A stretch of DNA of 64,000 bases from Amycolatopsis nigrescens CSC17Ta-90 (GTDB lineage Bacteria; Actinomycetota; Actinomycetes; Mycobacteriales; Pseudonocardiaceae): contig NZ_ARVW01000001.1 in assembly GCF_000384315.1 (NCBI RefSeq), positions 4,526,157-4,590,156 of the forward strand, written 5' to 3'. Below are positions 1-7,974 of this stretch, piece by piece. The first letter of the stretch is position 1. Each line of letters starts with the position of its first letter. The position numbers and the translations under genes are program-made. The notes under the pieces are model-generated. The model was not told where the DNA came from, did not search any database, and saw only the letters and a program-made list of their open reading frames with translations.

Positions 1-840
1 GGGTTCCGCGCGGTGGCGGACCGGTGGGGGATCGCGGCCGCGCTGGCCGTGCGATCCACCCAGGCGATGTCGACGGGTGACCTGGCCGCCGCGAAACGGG
101 ACGGGGAGCAGAGCGCCGCGATCTTCGAGGACCTCGGCGACGGCTGGGGCCGGTTGCAGGGCAAGCAGAACCTCGGCACGCTCGCCGAGATCACCGGCGA
201 CTACCGGCTGGCTGGCCGGTTGCACCGGGAGGGGCTGCGCATCGCCGAGGAACTCGGGCTCTGGCACGAGGTCGCCCATCAGCTGGCCAGGCTCGGCCGG
301 ACGGCGCTGCTGGACGGCGACCCTGCGCTGGCCGAGCGGTTGCATGAACGCTCCCGGCGGCTCGCGGTCGAGCAGTCGGACCTGGCCGCGCGACACTTCG
401 CCGAGCTCGGGCTCGCCCTCGGTGCCCGCCGCCAAGGCAAGCTCGACCTGGCCGAGTCGTACCTGCGGAGCTGGCTGGACTGGTGCCGCGAGCTGGATGG
501 CGATCCCGGCGCCGCGCTGATCCTGGCCGAACTCGGCTTCGTCGCCGAACTCCGCGGCGAGCCGGAGGCCGCGCTTTCCCTGCACGAAGAAGGTTTGGCC
601 GCCGCACGCGCCACCGGCGACCCCCGTGCCGTCGCCCTCGCCCACGAGGGCATGGCCGGTGCGCACGCGCTGGCCGGCCGGTTCGCCGACGCCGCGCGGC
701 TGCTGGGCGCCGCCGCCGCAACCCGTGCGGCCGTGCACGCGCCCCTGCCCCCGGCCGAACGCGGCGATGTCGACCGGATCACCGCGGTGGTCGTGGCCGC
801 CATCGGCGAAACCGCCTTCACCGCCGCGTTCGAAGCATAA
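1..840 (+). CDS. C-terminal part of a TPR-rich AfsR/LuxR-like ATPase regulator (5' end outside window)
   Basis: The frame is open from base 1, so the start lies upstream of the window. About 280 residues are visible, made of Ala/Leu/Arg-rich helical hairpins in tetratricopeptide style, and ending in a block ([14 protein letters not shown], then [11 protein letters not shown]) that is typical of the C-termini of large actinomycete NB-ARC/TPR regulators. The gene at 7975 ends with a comparable block (VLLGAAARLRG). No DNA-binding domain is visible in the part present, so whether this is a BTAD or a LuxR type cannot be told. It stops with TAA directly before the promoter of the uORF and flavin-enzyme unit downstream. 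Confidence 0.8.
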   Translation, partial: GFRAVADRWGIAAALAVRSTQAMSTGDLAAAKRDGEQSAAIFEDLGDGWGRLQGKQNLGTLAEITGDYRLAGRLHREGLRIAEELGLWHEVAHQLARLGRTALLDGDPALAERLHERSRRLAVEQSDLAARHFAELGLALGARRQGKLDLAESYLRSWLDWCRELDGDPGAALILAELGFVAELRGEPEAALSLHEEGLAAARATGDPRAVALAHEGMAGAHALAGRFADAARLLGAAAATRAAVHAPLPPAERGDVDRITAVVVAAIGETAFTAAFEA

Positions 841-870
841 TTGCGACTCCCGCGAATCCCGTGCTAATCT
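841..870 (+). promoter_or_regulatory. promoter of the uORF/deazaflavin-enzyme unit
   Basis: TTGCGA (841-846) and TAATCT (865-870) are separated by 18 bp. The expected start of transcription falls at about 875-877, which is the ATG of the uORF. The promoter begins right after the stop codon of the preceding gene. Confidence 0.5.
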
Positions 871-874
871 GCCG

Positions 875-907
875 ATGAGCCCCCTATGGGCCTATGCGTG
901 GAGGTAG
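875..907 (+). CDS. leaderless 10-codon leader peptide (uORF), candidate attenuation peptide
   Basis: ATG AGC CCC CTA TGG GCC TAT GCG TGG AGG TAG encodes MSPLWAYAWR. The ATG lies 4 nt after a -10 box, so the transcript is probably leaderless. Two Trp and one Tyr codon in ten make it look like a ribosome-pausing leader. Bases 891-898, inside the uORF, can pair with 947-954 downstream, so translation would change the leader fold. The next full gene starts at 1036. There is no direct proof of translation; this is inferred from layout. Confidence 0.45.
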   Translation: MSPLWAYAWR

Positions 908-976
908 CGGCTTTTCTTTTGCCACCCGGAGATCGGCATGATCTCCCGCGTAGGGCATCCCTCTTCAGGGGGTTTT
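891..976 (+). promoter_or_regulatory. foldable mRNA leader, candidate attenuator
   Basis: CCTATGCG (891-898) pairs with CGCGTAGG (947-954), eight pairs including one G-U. Directly inside it GGAGAT (928-933) pairs with ATCTCC (941-946) across a 7-nt loop. A short stem CCCT/AGGG (959-962 with 967-970) is followed by GGTTTTC, resembling a weak terminator. The first helix uses uORF sequence and would be broken by a ribosome there. No known riboswitch consensus was recognised. Confidence 0.35.
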
Positions 977-1035
977 CTCATGCCGGTTCATGGGTGTCCG
1001 CGCTCCGATCGTCGATTCGACCAGGAGAGGACTAC

Positions 1036-1926
1036 ATGATCGATAATTATGGTTTCACCGAGTTTCAACGGCAGGTAATTGCGGAGTTCCGCGCCAACGG
1101 CGGCAAAGTCGGCGGCATGTTCGAGGGCTGGGCGCTGGTCCTGCTGACCACCGTCGGCGCCAGGAGCGGCCTGCGCCGCACGAACCCGCTGGGCTATCTG
1201 GAAATCGACGGGCAGCCGCTGGTCGTCGCGTCCGCGATGGGTGCGCCGGCCAGTCCGGCCTGGTACCACAACATTCGGAAGAACCCGATGGTCACCGTCG
1301 AAACCGGTACCGAGACCTATCCGGCGATCGCGGCCATTCCGGCCGGGGAAGAACGCGATGCGCTATTCGCGGAAGTGGTGCGGCGAGACCCTGGATTCGG
1401 CGAGTACCAGGCCAAGACCACCCGGACCATTCCGGTCGTGACCCTGCACCGGGTGGAACCGGGCGCCGACCGGGTCAGGGGCCTCGGCGATTTCCTGGTG
1501 GAAAGCCACGACTGGTTGCGGCAGGAGCTGACCGACCTCCGCCGCCAGCTGAACGCGGATCCCGCGGCGATCGAGCGGACGCCGCCCGGCCTGGCGCAGG
1601 AGCTGCGCACGCACTGCCTGACCTTCTGCGAGGCGCTGAAGGAGCACCACACCGGGGAGGAACTGGGTGCTTTCCCGATGCTGGCGCAGCGGTTCCCCGC
1701 GCTCGCTCCGGCACTGGCGAAGCTTTCCGAAGAACACGCCGTGGTGGCGCGGCTGCAGGCGGAGATCCAGCGGCTGGTCGACGGCTACCGGCCCGGTGAG
1801 AGCGACCCCGCTGCACTCCGCGCCGAACTCGACCGCCTGGCGGCCGAGCTGGAAGCCCATTTCGCTTGGGAGGAAAGGACCGTCGTCACCGCACTCAACG
1901 CGATGGGCCCGGCACCCGAGTTCTAG
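1036..1926 (+). CDS. deazaflavin (F420)-dependent nitroreductase-family domain fused to a hemerythrin HHE domain
   Basis: 296 residues from the ATG at 1036, preceded by AGGAGAGG; an upstream in-frame start at 886 would translate the structured leader and is not preferred. Residues 1-140 resemble the Ddn/DUF385 split-barrel nitroreductases: FEGWALVLLTTVGARSG, then a segment on the pattern NPLGYLEIDGQPLVVAS and the WYHNIRKNP motif. Residues 150-290 form a four-helix hemerythrin-like domain with the expected ligand pattern: H in the first helix, EHHTGEE, EEH, and a final HFAWEE. The family uses F420 to reduce or protect against quinones and nitro compounds; the HHE part may bind a di-iron centre. 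The substrate is unknown. The stop codon overlaps that of the convergent gene by 4 bp. Confidence 0.85.
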   Translation: MIDNYGFTEFQRQVIAEFRANGGKVGGMFEGWALVLLTTVGARSGLRRTNPLGYLEIDGQPLVVASAMGAPASPAWYHNIRKNPMVTVETGTETYPAIAAIPAGEERDALFAEVVRRDPGFGEYQAKTTRTIPVVTLHRVEPGADRVRGLGDFLVESHDWLRQELTDLRRQLNADPAAIERTPPGLAQELRTHCLTFCEALKEHHTGEELGAFPMLAQRFPALAPALAKLSEEHAVVARLQAEIQRLVDGYRPGESDPAALRAELDRLAAELEAHFAWEERTVVTALNAMGPAPEF

Positions 1927-2336
1927 CCGTGGACCGTCCGCCTCGGCTCGTACCAGGTGTCGCCGACGGGTTCGCCCGCCATGTTCCAGCTCCACGAGAT
2001 GGTCGGGGTGATGCGCAGGTACAGGCCGGGGCCGGCGATCCCGCTCCGCTCCACGGGCCCGTCGGCCTCGCCGTACACCCGCACGCACCGCGCGATGAAC
2101 GGCTCGAACGACACCAGGTCGTCCACCACCAGCGCGACCTTCCCGTGCCCGGCGAGCACGTTGCGGAACTTGCGGGTGCCGGCCACCGACGGCCCGCTCC
2201 CGCCTACCCAGAAGCACGTCCCGTCGAACTCGAACGCGAGCGGCACCACGTCAGGCTGCTCGCCCCCGCCCACGGTCGCCACCCTGGCGATCGGCTGTGC
2301 TCGCAGGTACGCGATCTCTTCGTCGGTGAACGACAT
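1923..2336 (-). CDS. PPOX-class F420-dependent oxidoreductase
   Basis: 137 residues, one split-barrel domain: MSFTDEEIAYLRAQPIARVATV, then PDVVPLAFEFDG, a KFRNV segment with a downstream KVALVVDDL, and a C-terminal WSWNM. This matches small pyridoxamine-oxidase-fold enzymes that in actinobacteria bind F420 or flavin. It is a single-gene unit convergent with the deazaflavin/hemerythrin gene. Its promoter region (2337-2479) carries no obvious operator. The cofactor is inferred from the family; no substrate can be named. Confidence 0.8.
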   Translation of the reverse strand: MSFTDEEIAYLRAQPIARVATVGGGEQPDVVPLAFEFDGTCFWVGGSGPSVAGTRKFRNVLAGHGKVALVVDDLVSFEPFIARCVRVYGEADGPVERSGIAGPGLYLRITPTISWSWNMAGEPVGDTWYEPRRTVHG

Positions 2337-2479
2337 GGCGGCATCTCCTTCGCTGGGACAAGGCTTTCACCAGCTATACGAACACGCCACGCGCGGATCG
2401 ACAGCTGCGAAAAGCGCTTTGATCGCGGTTTTCCGCGCGGACCTGCCGACGCTAATTCCCAATATGATGCCGCTCGCTG

Positions 2480-3268
2480 TCATTGGTACGGGATGGGTAC
2501 GCCCGCGGAGCGCAGTTTGGCCTCGACGAGCGCGTTGAGCCGTGCCCAGCTCGTCGGTGCCTGGCCTTCGCGGTGGTGGTTGATCAGCCCGTATCGGCTG
2601 GCGTCGTCGGATCGGGGCTGGTAACCCGCCGGCATCGCCAGCAGCTCGCGGTTGGCCAGCAGGTTGTCGGCCAGCGCGGAAGCCAGCTCGTCGATCCGGG
2701 GGTCGTCCGGGTCCCAGGACTGCGCGTCCCAGCCGCGCTTGGTGAGGTCGATGAACTCGGGGTCGTCGAGCCGGTGTTCGAGTTGGGTCAGGAAGAGGTC
2801 GAAGAACTCCGGCGCCAGTGCCCTGGCCAGCACCATGGCTTCCCGTTGGCCGGCCGTGTAGTCGGGATCGAAGCCGAGCTCGGTGAGCCGGTCCAGGATC
2901 GCGAGAGCGCGGCCGGGCAGCAGGAGCCGGTCGCCGTCGGCGAGCTGCCGCAGGGTGTCGCGGCGGGCGATCAGGTCGGCGATCCGCTCGGTGAGGCGCC
3001 GTTCGACATCGGTGAGTGCGGCGGCGAACTGCTCGGTGTCGGCGTCGAGCAGCGGTCCGACTTCGGCCAGCGGTACGCCGGCGGCGGCCAGGGTGCGCAC
3101 CTGGACCAGCCGCAGCAGGTCGGCCGATCCGTACCGCCGGTAGCCGGAGCTGTCGCGGCGCGGTTCGGCGAGCAGCCCGTGCTGGTGGTAGTGCCGCACG
3201 GTCTTCACCGTGACCCCGGCGAACGCCGCCGCCTGGCCGATCGTGACGCCGTTGGTCGAGGGAACCAT
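2480..3268 (-). CDS. MerR-family transcriptional regulator
   Basis: 262 residues. An N-terminal MerR winged helix (TIGQAAAFAGVTVKTVRHYHQHGLL, cut here after RHYHQHGLL, then GYRRYGSADLLRLVQV) is followed by a long helix and a C-terminal region of about 150 residues that lacks metal-binding Cys clusters, so a small-molecule ligand is likely. The start ATG at 3268 is 6 nt from a possible -10 (CACACT), which suggests a leaderless transcript. Its promoter contains the TTGACC-N8-GGGTCAGGC box also found before the downstream serine hydrolase gene, so it probably regulates itself and that gene. Confidence 0.88.
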   Translation of the reverse strand: MVPSTNGVTIGQAAAFAGVTVKTVRHYHQHGLLAEPRRDSSGYRRYGSADLLRLVQVRTLAAAGVPLAEVGPLLDADTEQFAAALTDVERRLTERIADLIARRDTLRQLADGDRLLLPGRALAILDRLTELGFDPDYTAGQREAMVLARALAPEFFDLFLTQLEHRLDDPEFIDLTKRGWDAQSWDPDDPRIDELASALADNLLANRELLAMPAGYQPRSDDASRYGLINHHREGQAPTSWARLNALVEAKLRSAGVPIPYQ

Positions 3269-3282
3269 GCGACGAGTGTGCG

Positions 3283-3305
3283 GCCTGACCCGAGGTCAAG
3301 GTCAA
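3283..3305 (-). promoter_or_regulatory. MerR-type promoter/operator of the merR gene
   Basis: Read on the minus strand: TTGACC (-35), 19-bp spacer, CACACT (-10), then 6 nt to ATG. The spacer contains GGGTCAGGCCG and a TGACC/GGTCA dyad. A 19-bp spacer with a central dyad is the classic MerR-activated promoter layout. The same box is found at 4510-4532. Confidence 0.55.
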
Positions 3306-4495
3306 CCCGCCTGCCCACCGCAGAACACCTCCCTGAGGAGCTTGTTCAACGCCTTCGGGTACTCCTTTTCCAGGTCGGTTTCGCCGTGCCCGCCGGTTAT
3401 CGAGGCGGTCAGGGTCTTGCTGCCGTCGGGCGTGCTGTACATCAACGCCCCGTAGCCGATGGTGCTGCCGTTGTGCCGCAGGACGGGGACGCCGCAGCCC
3501 GCGTCCTCCACGAACAGTCCGAGGCCGTAGCCGACCTTCGGGTTCGGCCTGCGCATCTCGGCCAGCAGCGGACCCGGCAGCAGCCTCCCGCCCATCAGCG
3601 CGGAGAAGAACGTGTGGAGATCCTGGGTGGTCGAGATCAGGTCGCCGGCGCCGAACAGCAGGGAGGGATTCTGGCGGGTGACGTCGACCGTCGTCGGTTG
3701 GCCGCCGTCCTGGTAGCGGTAGTAGCCGTGGGCGTGCGGTCCGGGGATTCCCGGCCACGCACCCGGCACCACAGTGCCCCGCAGGCCAAGTGGCCGCAGG
3801 AGCCGCCGCTGCATCTCGGCGGCGTAGGAGCGGCCGGTGATCTTCTCGATCAGCAGTGCGGCCAGCGTGTAGTTGGTGTTGGAGTAGTTCCAGTCCGTCC
3901 CCGGGGCGAACAGCGGCGGCTTGGCCAACGCGAACCGGACCAGCTCGTCGGGCTGGTAGGTGTGGAACCGGTTGTCCACCCATTCCTTGCCCGTCGAGGG
4001 GAGCCCCGGCACGACCGTCCCGTCGGGCAGCACCGTGCCGGTGTGGTCGAACAACCCGCTGGTCTGCTGCAGCAGCATCCGCACCGTGATCCGCCGGTCC
4101 AAACCGAACTGCGGCAGGTAGTCATTCACCGGGTTGTCCAGCCCGACCTTGCCCTCGGCCACCAGTTGCAGCACCACGGTCGCGACGAAGGTCTTGGTGT
4201 TGCTGCCGATCCGGAACCGCCCGTTCGTCGGCGGTTTCGCGGCCTCGCCCAGCTTGCGCACCCCGGCGCTGCCCACCCACTCGCCCCGCTGATCGTGCAC
4301 GCGCAACTGCATGCCGGCGAAACCGATGTCGACGAATTCCTGGATGGCCTCCTGCAGCGCCGGGCGGTCCTGCTGGGCGGTGGCTACTCCGGGTGCGGCC
4401 GTCCCGGCCAGCAGCGTGACCGCCAGCGCCGTGACCGTCGCCCGGCGGAAGATCCGCGTAGCGAGCCGAGCCGTGGAAGTGATGTTGTTCGTCAT
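3302..4495 (-). CDS. secreted serine hydrolase of the beta-lactamase/D-Ala-D-Ala carboxypeptidase family
   Basis: 397 residues. The N-terminus has a twin-Arg-free signal peptide (R-rich n-region, TALAVTLLAGTAAPGVATA). The catalytic S-x-x-K appears as IGSNTKTF, the Y-x-N as WNYSNTNY, and a C-terminal HNGSTIGY replaces the usual KTG strand motif, as in class C-like esterases and peptidases. It is likely exported and acts on cell-wall peptides, esters or beta-lactams; which of these cannot be told. It is next to a MerR gene and shares its promoter box, so ligand-triggered expression is likely. Confidence 0.86.
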   Translation of the reverse strand: MTNNITSTARLATRIFRRATVTALAVTLLAGTAAPGVATAQQDRPALQEAIQEFVDIGFAGMQLRVHDQRGEWVGSAGVRKLGEAAKPPTNGRFRIGSNTKTFVATVVLQLVAEGKVGLDNPVNDYLPQFGLDRRITVRMLLQQTSGLFDHTGTVLPDGTVVPGLPSTGKEWVDNRFHTYQPDELVRFALAKPPLFAPGTDWNYSNTNYTLAALLIEKITGRSYAAEMQRRLLRPLGLRGTVVPGAWPGIPGPHAHGYYRYQDGGQPTTVDVTRQNPSLLFGAGDLISTTQDLHTFFSALMGGRLLPGPLLAEMRRPNPKVGYGLGLFVEDAGCGVPVLRHNGSTIGYGALMYSTPDGSKTLTASITGGHGETDLEKEYPKALNKLLREVFCGGQAG

Positions 4496-4509
4496 GCGGC
4501 CAGGCTCCA

Positions 4510-4532
4510 GCCTGACCCAGGGGCGGGGTCAA
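4510..4532 (-). promoter_or_regulatory. MerR-type promoter/operator of the serine hydrolase gene
   Basis: On the minus strand TTGACC, eight bases, GGGTCAGGC, giving a TGACCC/GGGTCA inverted repeat in a 19-bp spacer, then GAGCCT and 6 nt to the ATG at 4495. The layout is the same as at 3283-3305, which supports control by the adjacent MerR. Confidence 0.55.
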
Positions 4533-4552
4533 CCCTTCGGCAGACTGGTGTC

Positions 4553-5206
4553 ATGACTGATGGCGCCGCCCGCGCGGAGCAGTATTCTCACGACCCTGAC
4601 TGGGAATGGTTGCTGCGTCAGCCGACCCCGTTCGACGAGTTTTTCGGCAGTCTCACGTTCGCCAGGAACATCGGCATCGACGAGATGTTCCAGGCTTTTG
4701 AGATCGAACCCGCCACCATCCGCGTTCTCACCGCGGAGCAGGCGCTCAAGGATGGTGGCCTGCGCGACGCCGGGTTCGAGGATCCGCCGTTCTGGATTCG
4801 GGTGGCCACCGTCGGGGAGTGGACGGTGGCGATCGAGTTCGGCCAGTGCAAAGGAAACCTGGAAGGTGTCGCGTCGGCTCTGGCCGGCCGGACCGAAGTC
4901 GTGAACGTCGACTACAACACCTTCGCTTGGTCGAGCCTGTCCTACCTGACCGGGGACGGAATGGCACTGGGACTCACTATCGGTGCGCCCTACGATTCCG
5001 CGAGCGGGCCCGCGTTGCCGCGGTTCGAACAGCACCTGCGCTCCGCCGGCTTGCTGGGCGGGTATGTCGACCGCCCGCCGCTGCGCCATATCGTCGCCAC
5101 CATGTCGGTGCTGTCCCGGCTCGTCGGCATCACGCTGCCCGGCGAAGTGTGCAACGGACCGCTGCCCACCGGATATCGCATGCACCCGATCACCCGCGAT
5201 CCGTAA
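4553..5206 (+). CDS. DUF6461-like protein of unknown function
   Basis: 217 residues from the ATG at 4553, which has no Shine-Dalgarno but a CAGACT box 6 nt upstream (possible leaderless start). The sequence is soluble, with FGSLTFARNIGIDEMFQAF, a central WTVAIEFGQCKGNL and a C-terminal short helix. The pattern (an 'event' domain scoring a value against an ageing name-like threshold) resembles DUF6461 proteins of actinomycetes, whose function is not known. It is monocistronic and divergent from the serine hydrolase. Confidence 0.7.
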   Translation: MTDGAARAEQYSHDPDWEWLLRQPTPFDEFFGSLTFARNIGIDEMFQAFEIEPATIRVLTAEQALKDGGLRDAGFEDPPFWIRVATVGEWTVAIEFGQCKGNLEGVASALAGRTEVVNVDYNTFAWSSLSYLTGDGMALGLTIGAPYDSASGPALPRFEQHLRSAGLLGGYVDRPPLRHIVATMSVLSRLVGITLPGEVCNGPLPTGYRMHPITRDP

Positions 5207-5237
5207 CCGCCCGTTCGTCCCGAAACACGCACAGCTG

Positions 5238-5888
5238 CTACCGGGGCGGTGCTGCGGGCCGTCGGGCGAACAGGATCGCGCCCGGCTTCGGTTCGTCCGG
5301 ATTCAGCAGGTGCTGCGCCTCCACGGCGAAGCCCGCCTCGCGGAGCCAGTCGGCCACGCGGGACGGTTGGCGGCGGTACCCATACGTCCGCACGGGCTGG
5401 TCGCCGTGCTCATCGTCACCGACGTGGAATCCCACGGCCAGCACCCCGCCCGGCCGCAGCACCCGGTGGAACTGTTCGAGCACGCCCGGCACCGCCTCGT
5501 CCGGGATGTGGATCAGCGACCACCACGCGAGCACGCCGGCGAGGGAGTCGTCGGCGAGCTCCAGGGCGGTCATCGAACCGACCTCGAACCGCGCACCGGG
5601 GTGCTCGCGACGGGCGATCTCGATCATCGCGGGTGACAGGTCGATGCCGAACGCGTCCGCGCCCAGCTCCCGCAGCAGGGCGGTGGTGTGCCCCGGCCCG
5701 CAGCCCACGTCGGCCACGGGCCCGCCGCCGATCGCGCGGACCAGATCGGCGAACAGCACGACCCCCGCGCGAACGTGGAGCAGCCGGTCGAGCAGGTCAC
5801 GGGTCTCGTCGGCGTAGCTGGCCGCGTCGGTGTCGTACGAGTTCCGGGTCTCGGTCAACCAGGTCATCGGAGAACCGTAGCCCTTCAC
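5238..5888 (-). CDS. class I SAM-dependent methyltransferase
   Basis: 216 residues. Motif I is VADVGCGPGHTTALL, motif II DAFGIDLSPAMIEIA, and post-motif LADDSLAGVLAWWSLIHIP and VLRPGGVLAVGFHVG complete a Rossmann methyltransferase. The GTG at 5888 overlaps the stop of the upstream DUF998 gene (GTGA), which suggests translational coupling; an ATG at 5867 is an alternative. It is the third gene of a GDSL hydrolase-DUF998-methyltransferase operon. The methyl acceptor is unknown. Confidence 0.88.
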   Translation of the reverse strand: MKGYGSPMTWLTETRNSYDTDAASYADETRDLLDRLLHVRAGVVLFADLVRAIGGGPVADVGCGPGHTTALLRELGADAFGIDLSPAMIEIARREHPGARFEVGSMTALELADDSLAGVLAWWSLIHIPDEAVPGVLEQFHRVLRPGGVLAVGFHVGDDEHGDQPVRTYGYRRQPSRVADWLREAGFAVEAQHLLNPDEPKPGAILFARRPAAPPR

Positions 5889-6667
5889 GTCTGTCGCGTT
5901 GGAATTCGGCGTTTCCGTAGTGCTGCTCCCACAACGATGAAGCCGATGAGGAACGGATACACGATGCCGCGTTCGACCAGGCCGATGAGGACACCAGCGC
6001 CCGATGCGAGGACGGCCAGATAGGCCACGATCGAAATCAAGCCGAGTATTCCGGCCGCCACCAGTACTTTGCCCAGCCTGCGGGTGAATCCGAGTAGCTG
6101 ATGCATTCTGCCGACCAGAATGGCGAGCACGTTGCCGCCGATGAACCCCAGGAAAGCGCCCAGCCCGTGGAAATCGGTCGCACCGTTGTCCGTCGCTTCA
6201 CCAGACCCTGGGAAGAATGCCAGTACGACGCCGCCGACCGCCAGCAGCGCCGCCATGGCGACCGCTGGCCAGCGACGTCTGCCGGGCAGTCCCCTCAGAA
6301 TCTTGCGGGACACCCGCACCCGATCGATGGGGGCATGCGCAAAAAGCCTCGCATGCCCCCATCTCAGCATGATGACGCCGGCCAGTGCGGCGAGGCCGAA
6401 CAGGAAGAAGCCGGTGTTCATCACCCACGCGAGCGGTGAGTACATGAATTGCCCGAACGCGGTTGCAGGGCCGTGTACCCCGAGGTTGCTGATGAAGTGG
6501 TGGGTGTAGCTGTAGGGCGGATCCGTCCACGCTGCCGCGGCGATGAACTCGGCGGTGAAGTAGCTGCCTCCGCTGGCTATGAGCGCCGCCCCCGCCCTGC
6601 GGCGCTGCGGGTCCGAGGGTCGTTGAAGCGGCTGGCTGACTGTCGATTCGGGCTTGATGTCGTTCAC
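5885..6667 (-). CDS. DUF998 family integral membrane protein
   Basis: 260 residues with about six hydrophobic segments, a HFISNLGV motif in the first loop, GHARLFAHAP in the central loop and an FFPGSGEATDNGATDFHG segment, all typical of DUF998. Topology suggests a plasma-membrane protein; its function is not established. It starts 3 bp after the stop of the GDSL hydrolase gene and overlaps the methyltransferase start. Confidence 0.82.
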   Translation of the reverse strand: MNDIKPESTVSQPLQRPSDPQRRRAGAALIASGGSYFTAEFIAAAAWTDPPYSYTHHFISNLGVHGPATAFGQFMYSPLAWVMNTGFFLFGLAALAGVIMLRWGHARLFAHAPIDRVRVSRKILRGLPGRRRWPAVAMAALLAVGGVVLAFFPGSGEATDNGATDFHGLGAFLGFIGGNVLAILVGRMHQLLGFTRRLGKVLVAAGILGLISIVAYLAVLASGAGVLIGLVERGIVYPFLIGFIVVGAALRKRRIPTRQT

Positions 6668-6670
6668 GGC

Positions 6671-7867
6671 TCAGCCGAACAGCGACAGGTCGATGGAGCC
6701 GGCCAGGGCCTGGTAGCCCGAATCGTTGCCGTGCAAGTGGTCGCCGGCGTGGAAGTCGTCCTTGATCCGGCTGGGCTGGTCCGGGTCGCGCCAGACGGCG
6801 TCGAAGTCCAGCACGGCGTCGAAGGCGCCACTGGTGCGGATCCATTCGTTGACCGCCTGGCGCGCGCTCTCGCCCTCCGGTGTGTAGATCTCCGCGCCCT
6901 CGTAGGGCGCCATCGTGGTGGCGTAGACCCGCACGCCGCGTTCGTGCGCCCTGGCGACCAGTTGGCGGTAGCCGGCGATGACGTCGTCCGCCGTCACGGG
7001 GTCGCCGGGGAACATCTTCAGGAAGTCGGCAAGGGAGCCGTCGTCGCGCGGGGCGAAGGAGATGCCGATGTCGTTGGCGCCCACGGAGAGCACCACGTAG
7101 CCGAGGCCGGGGGTGGCCAGCACGTCGCGGTCGAAGCGGGCCAGTGCGGCGGTACCGATGCCGTCGTTGAGCATCCGGTTGCCGCTGATGCCCTGGTTGG
7201 AGACGTAGCCGGCGGCAACGCCCTGTGCGGCGAGACGCTCGGCCAGCAGCTCCGGCCAGCTGTGGTTGGTGTCCGGGGTGGAGCCGGCGCCGTCGGCGCG
7301 GGAGTCGCCGAGCACGACGATGGCATTGGCCGGAGCGTCTGGGAGCAGCTCGACGGCGGAGATCAGGGCCCGCACCGGCAGAACCTCGGCGTTCTCCGGC
7401 AGGGCGGGGACGGCAACGGCGTCGCCAGTGATCGTCCAGCCGGTCTCCATGGCGGGGTCGTGGCAGGTGCAGGATTCCACGCGCCCCGGCAGGTAGAGGC
7501 TGATGGACAGCTTGGCGAGGGCGGGCAGGGGCAGGTCGACCGGATCGCTGAGGATCGGCGCGCCCGCCGGGACGGTGACGGCCGACGCGCCGGAGAAGGT
7601 CAGCACGCGCTCGCTGCCCGGCACCACCGCGCCACCGGGCGCCGCGAGGCCAACCCGCGCCGCGCCGATGGTGCAGGGCGCGGTCCCGAACTCGTTGGTG
7701 AAGCGGATGCGCACCCGGCGCCCGCCGCCGCTGATGCGCACCACCTGGCGCAGGGTCACGTCGGCCAGCGGCGGGTGGTCATCGAGCGAGCCGAGCCCGT
7801 CGTGCGCCGTCTGGGGCGAGGCGCCCCAGCTCCGGACCCAGCTGTCGGCGTTGTTCGTCCCGGTCAT
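6671..7867 (-). CDS. SGNH/GDSL-family hydrolase (esterase/lipase-like)
   Basis: 398 residues from the ATG at 7867, chosen because GGAGG lies 8 nt upstream; a longer reading from 7990 would run into the divergent regulator's promoter. Residues 1-170 form a beta-rich N-terminal domain. The catalytic domain follows: block I VVLGDSRADG (Ser), block II GISGNRMLND, block III VGANDIG, and block V DDFHAGDHLHGND (Asp/His). There is no signal peptide, so it is probably cytoplasmic. It leads the operon that continues with DUF998 and a methyltransferase. The substrate is unknown. Confidence 0.88.
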   Translation of the reverse strand: MTGTNNADSWVRSWGASPQTAHDGLGSLDDHPPLADVTLRQVVRISGGGRRVRIRFTNEFGTAPCTIGAARVGLAAPGGAVVPGSERVLTFSGASAVTVPAGAPILSDPVDLPLPALAKLSISLYLPGRVESCTCHDPAMETGWTITGDAVAVPALPENAEVLPVRALISAVELLPDAPANAIVVLGDSRADGAGSTPDTNHSWPELLAERLAAQGVAAGYVSNQGISGNRMLNDGIGTAALARFDRDVLATPGLGYVVLSVGANDIGISFAPRDDGSLADFLKMFPGDPVTADDVIAGYRQLVARAHERGVRVYATTMAPYEGAEIYTPEGESARQAVNEWIRTSGAFDAVLDFDAVWRDPDQPSRIKDDFHAGDHLHGNDSGYQALAGSIDLSLFG

Positions 7868-7974
7868 CTGTTGCCTCCGTTGTTCGTGATGGTGGTGCGA
7901 CATCCGAAGACTGAGGCCGGTCGCGCACACGGGGCACACACCGCGCTCACACGGGTCTGCGCGAAGATCGGGGA

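Noticed and set aside
2483..4552. long upstream extension in frame with the DUF6461-like gene
   Set aside because: Covers antisense of merR and the serine hydrolase; the real start is ATG 4553.
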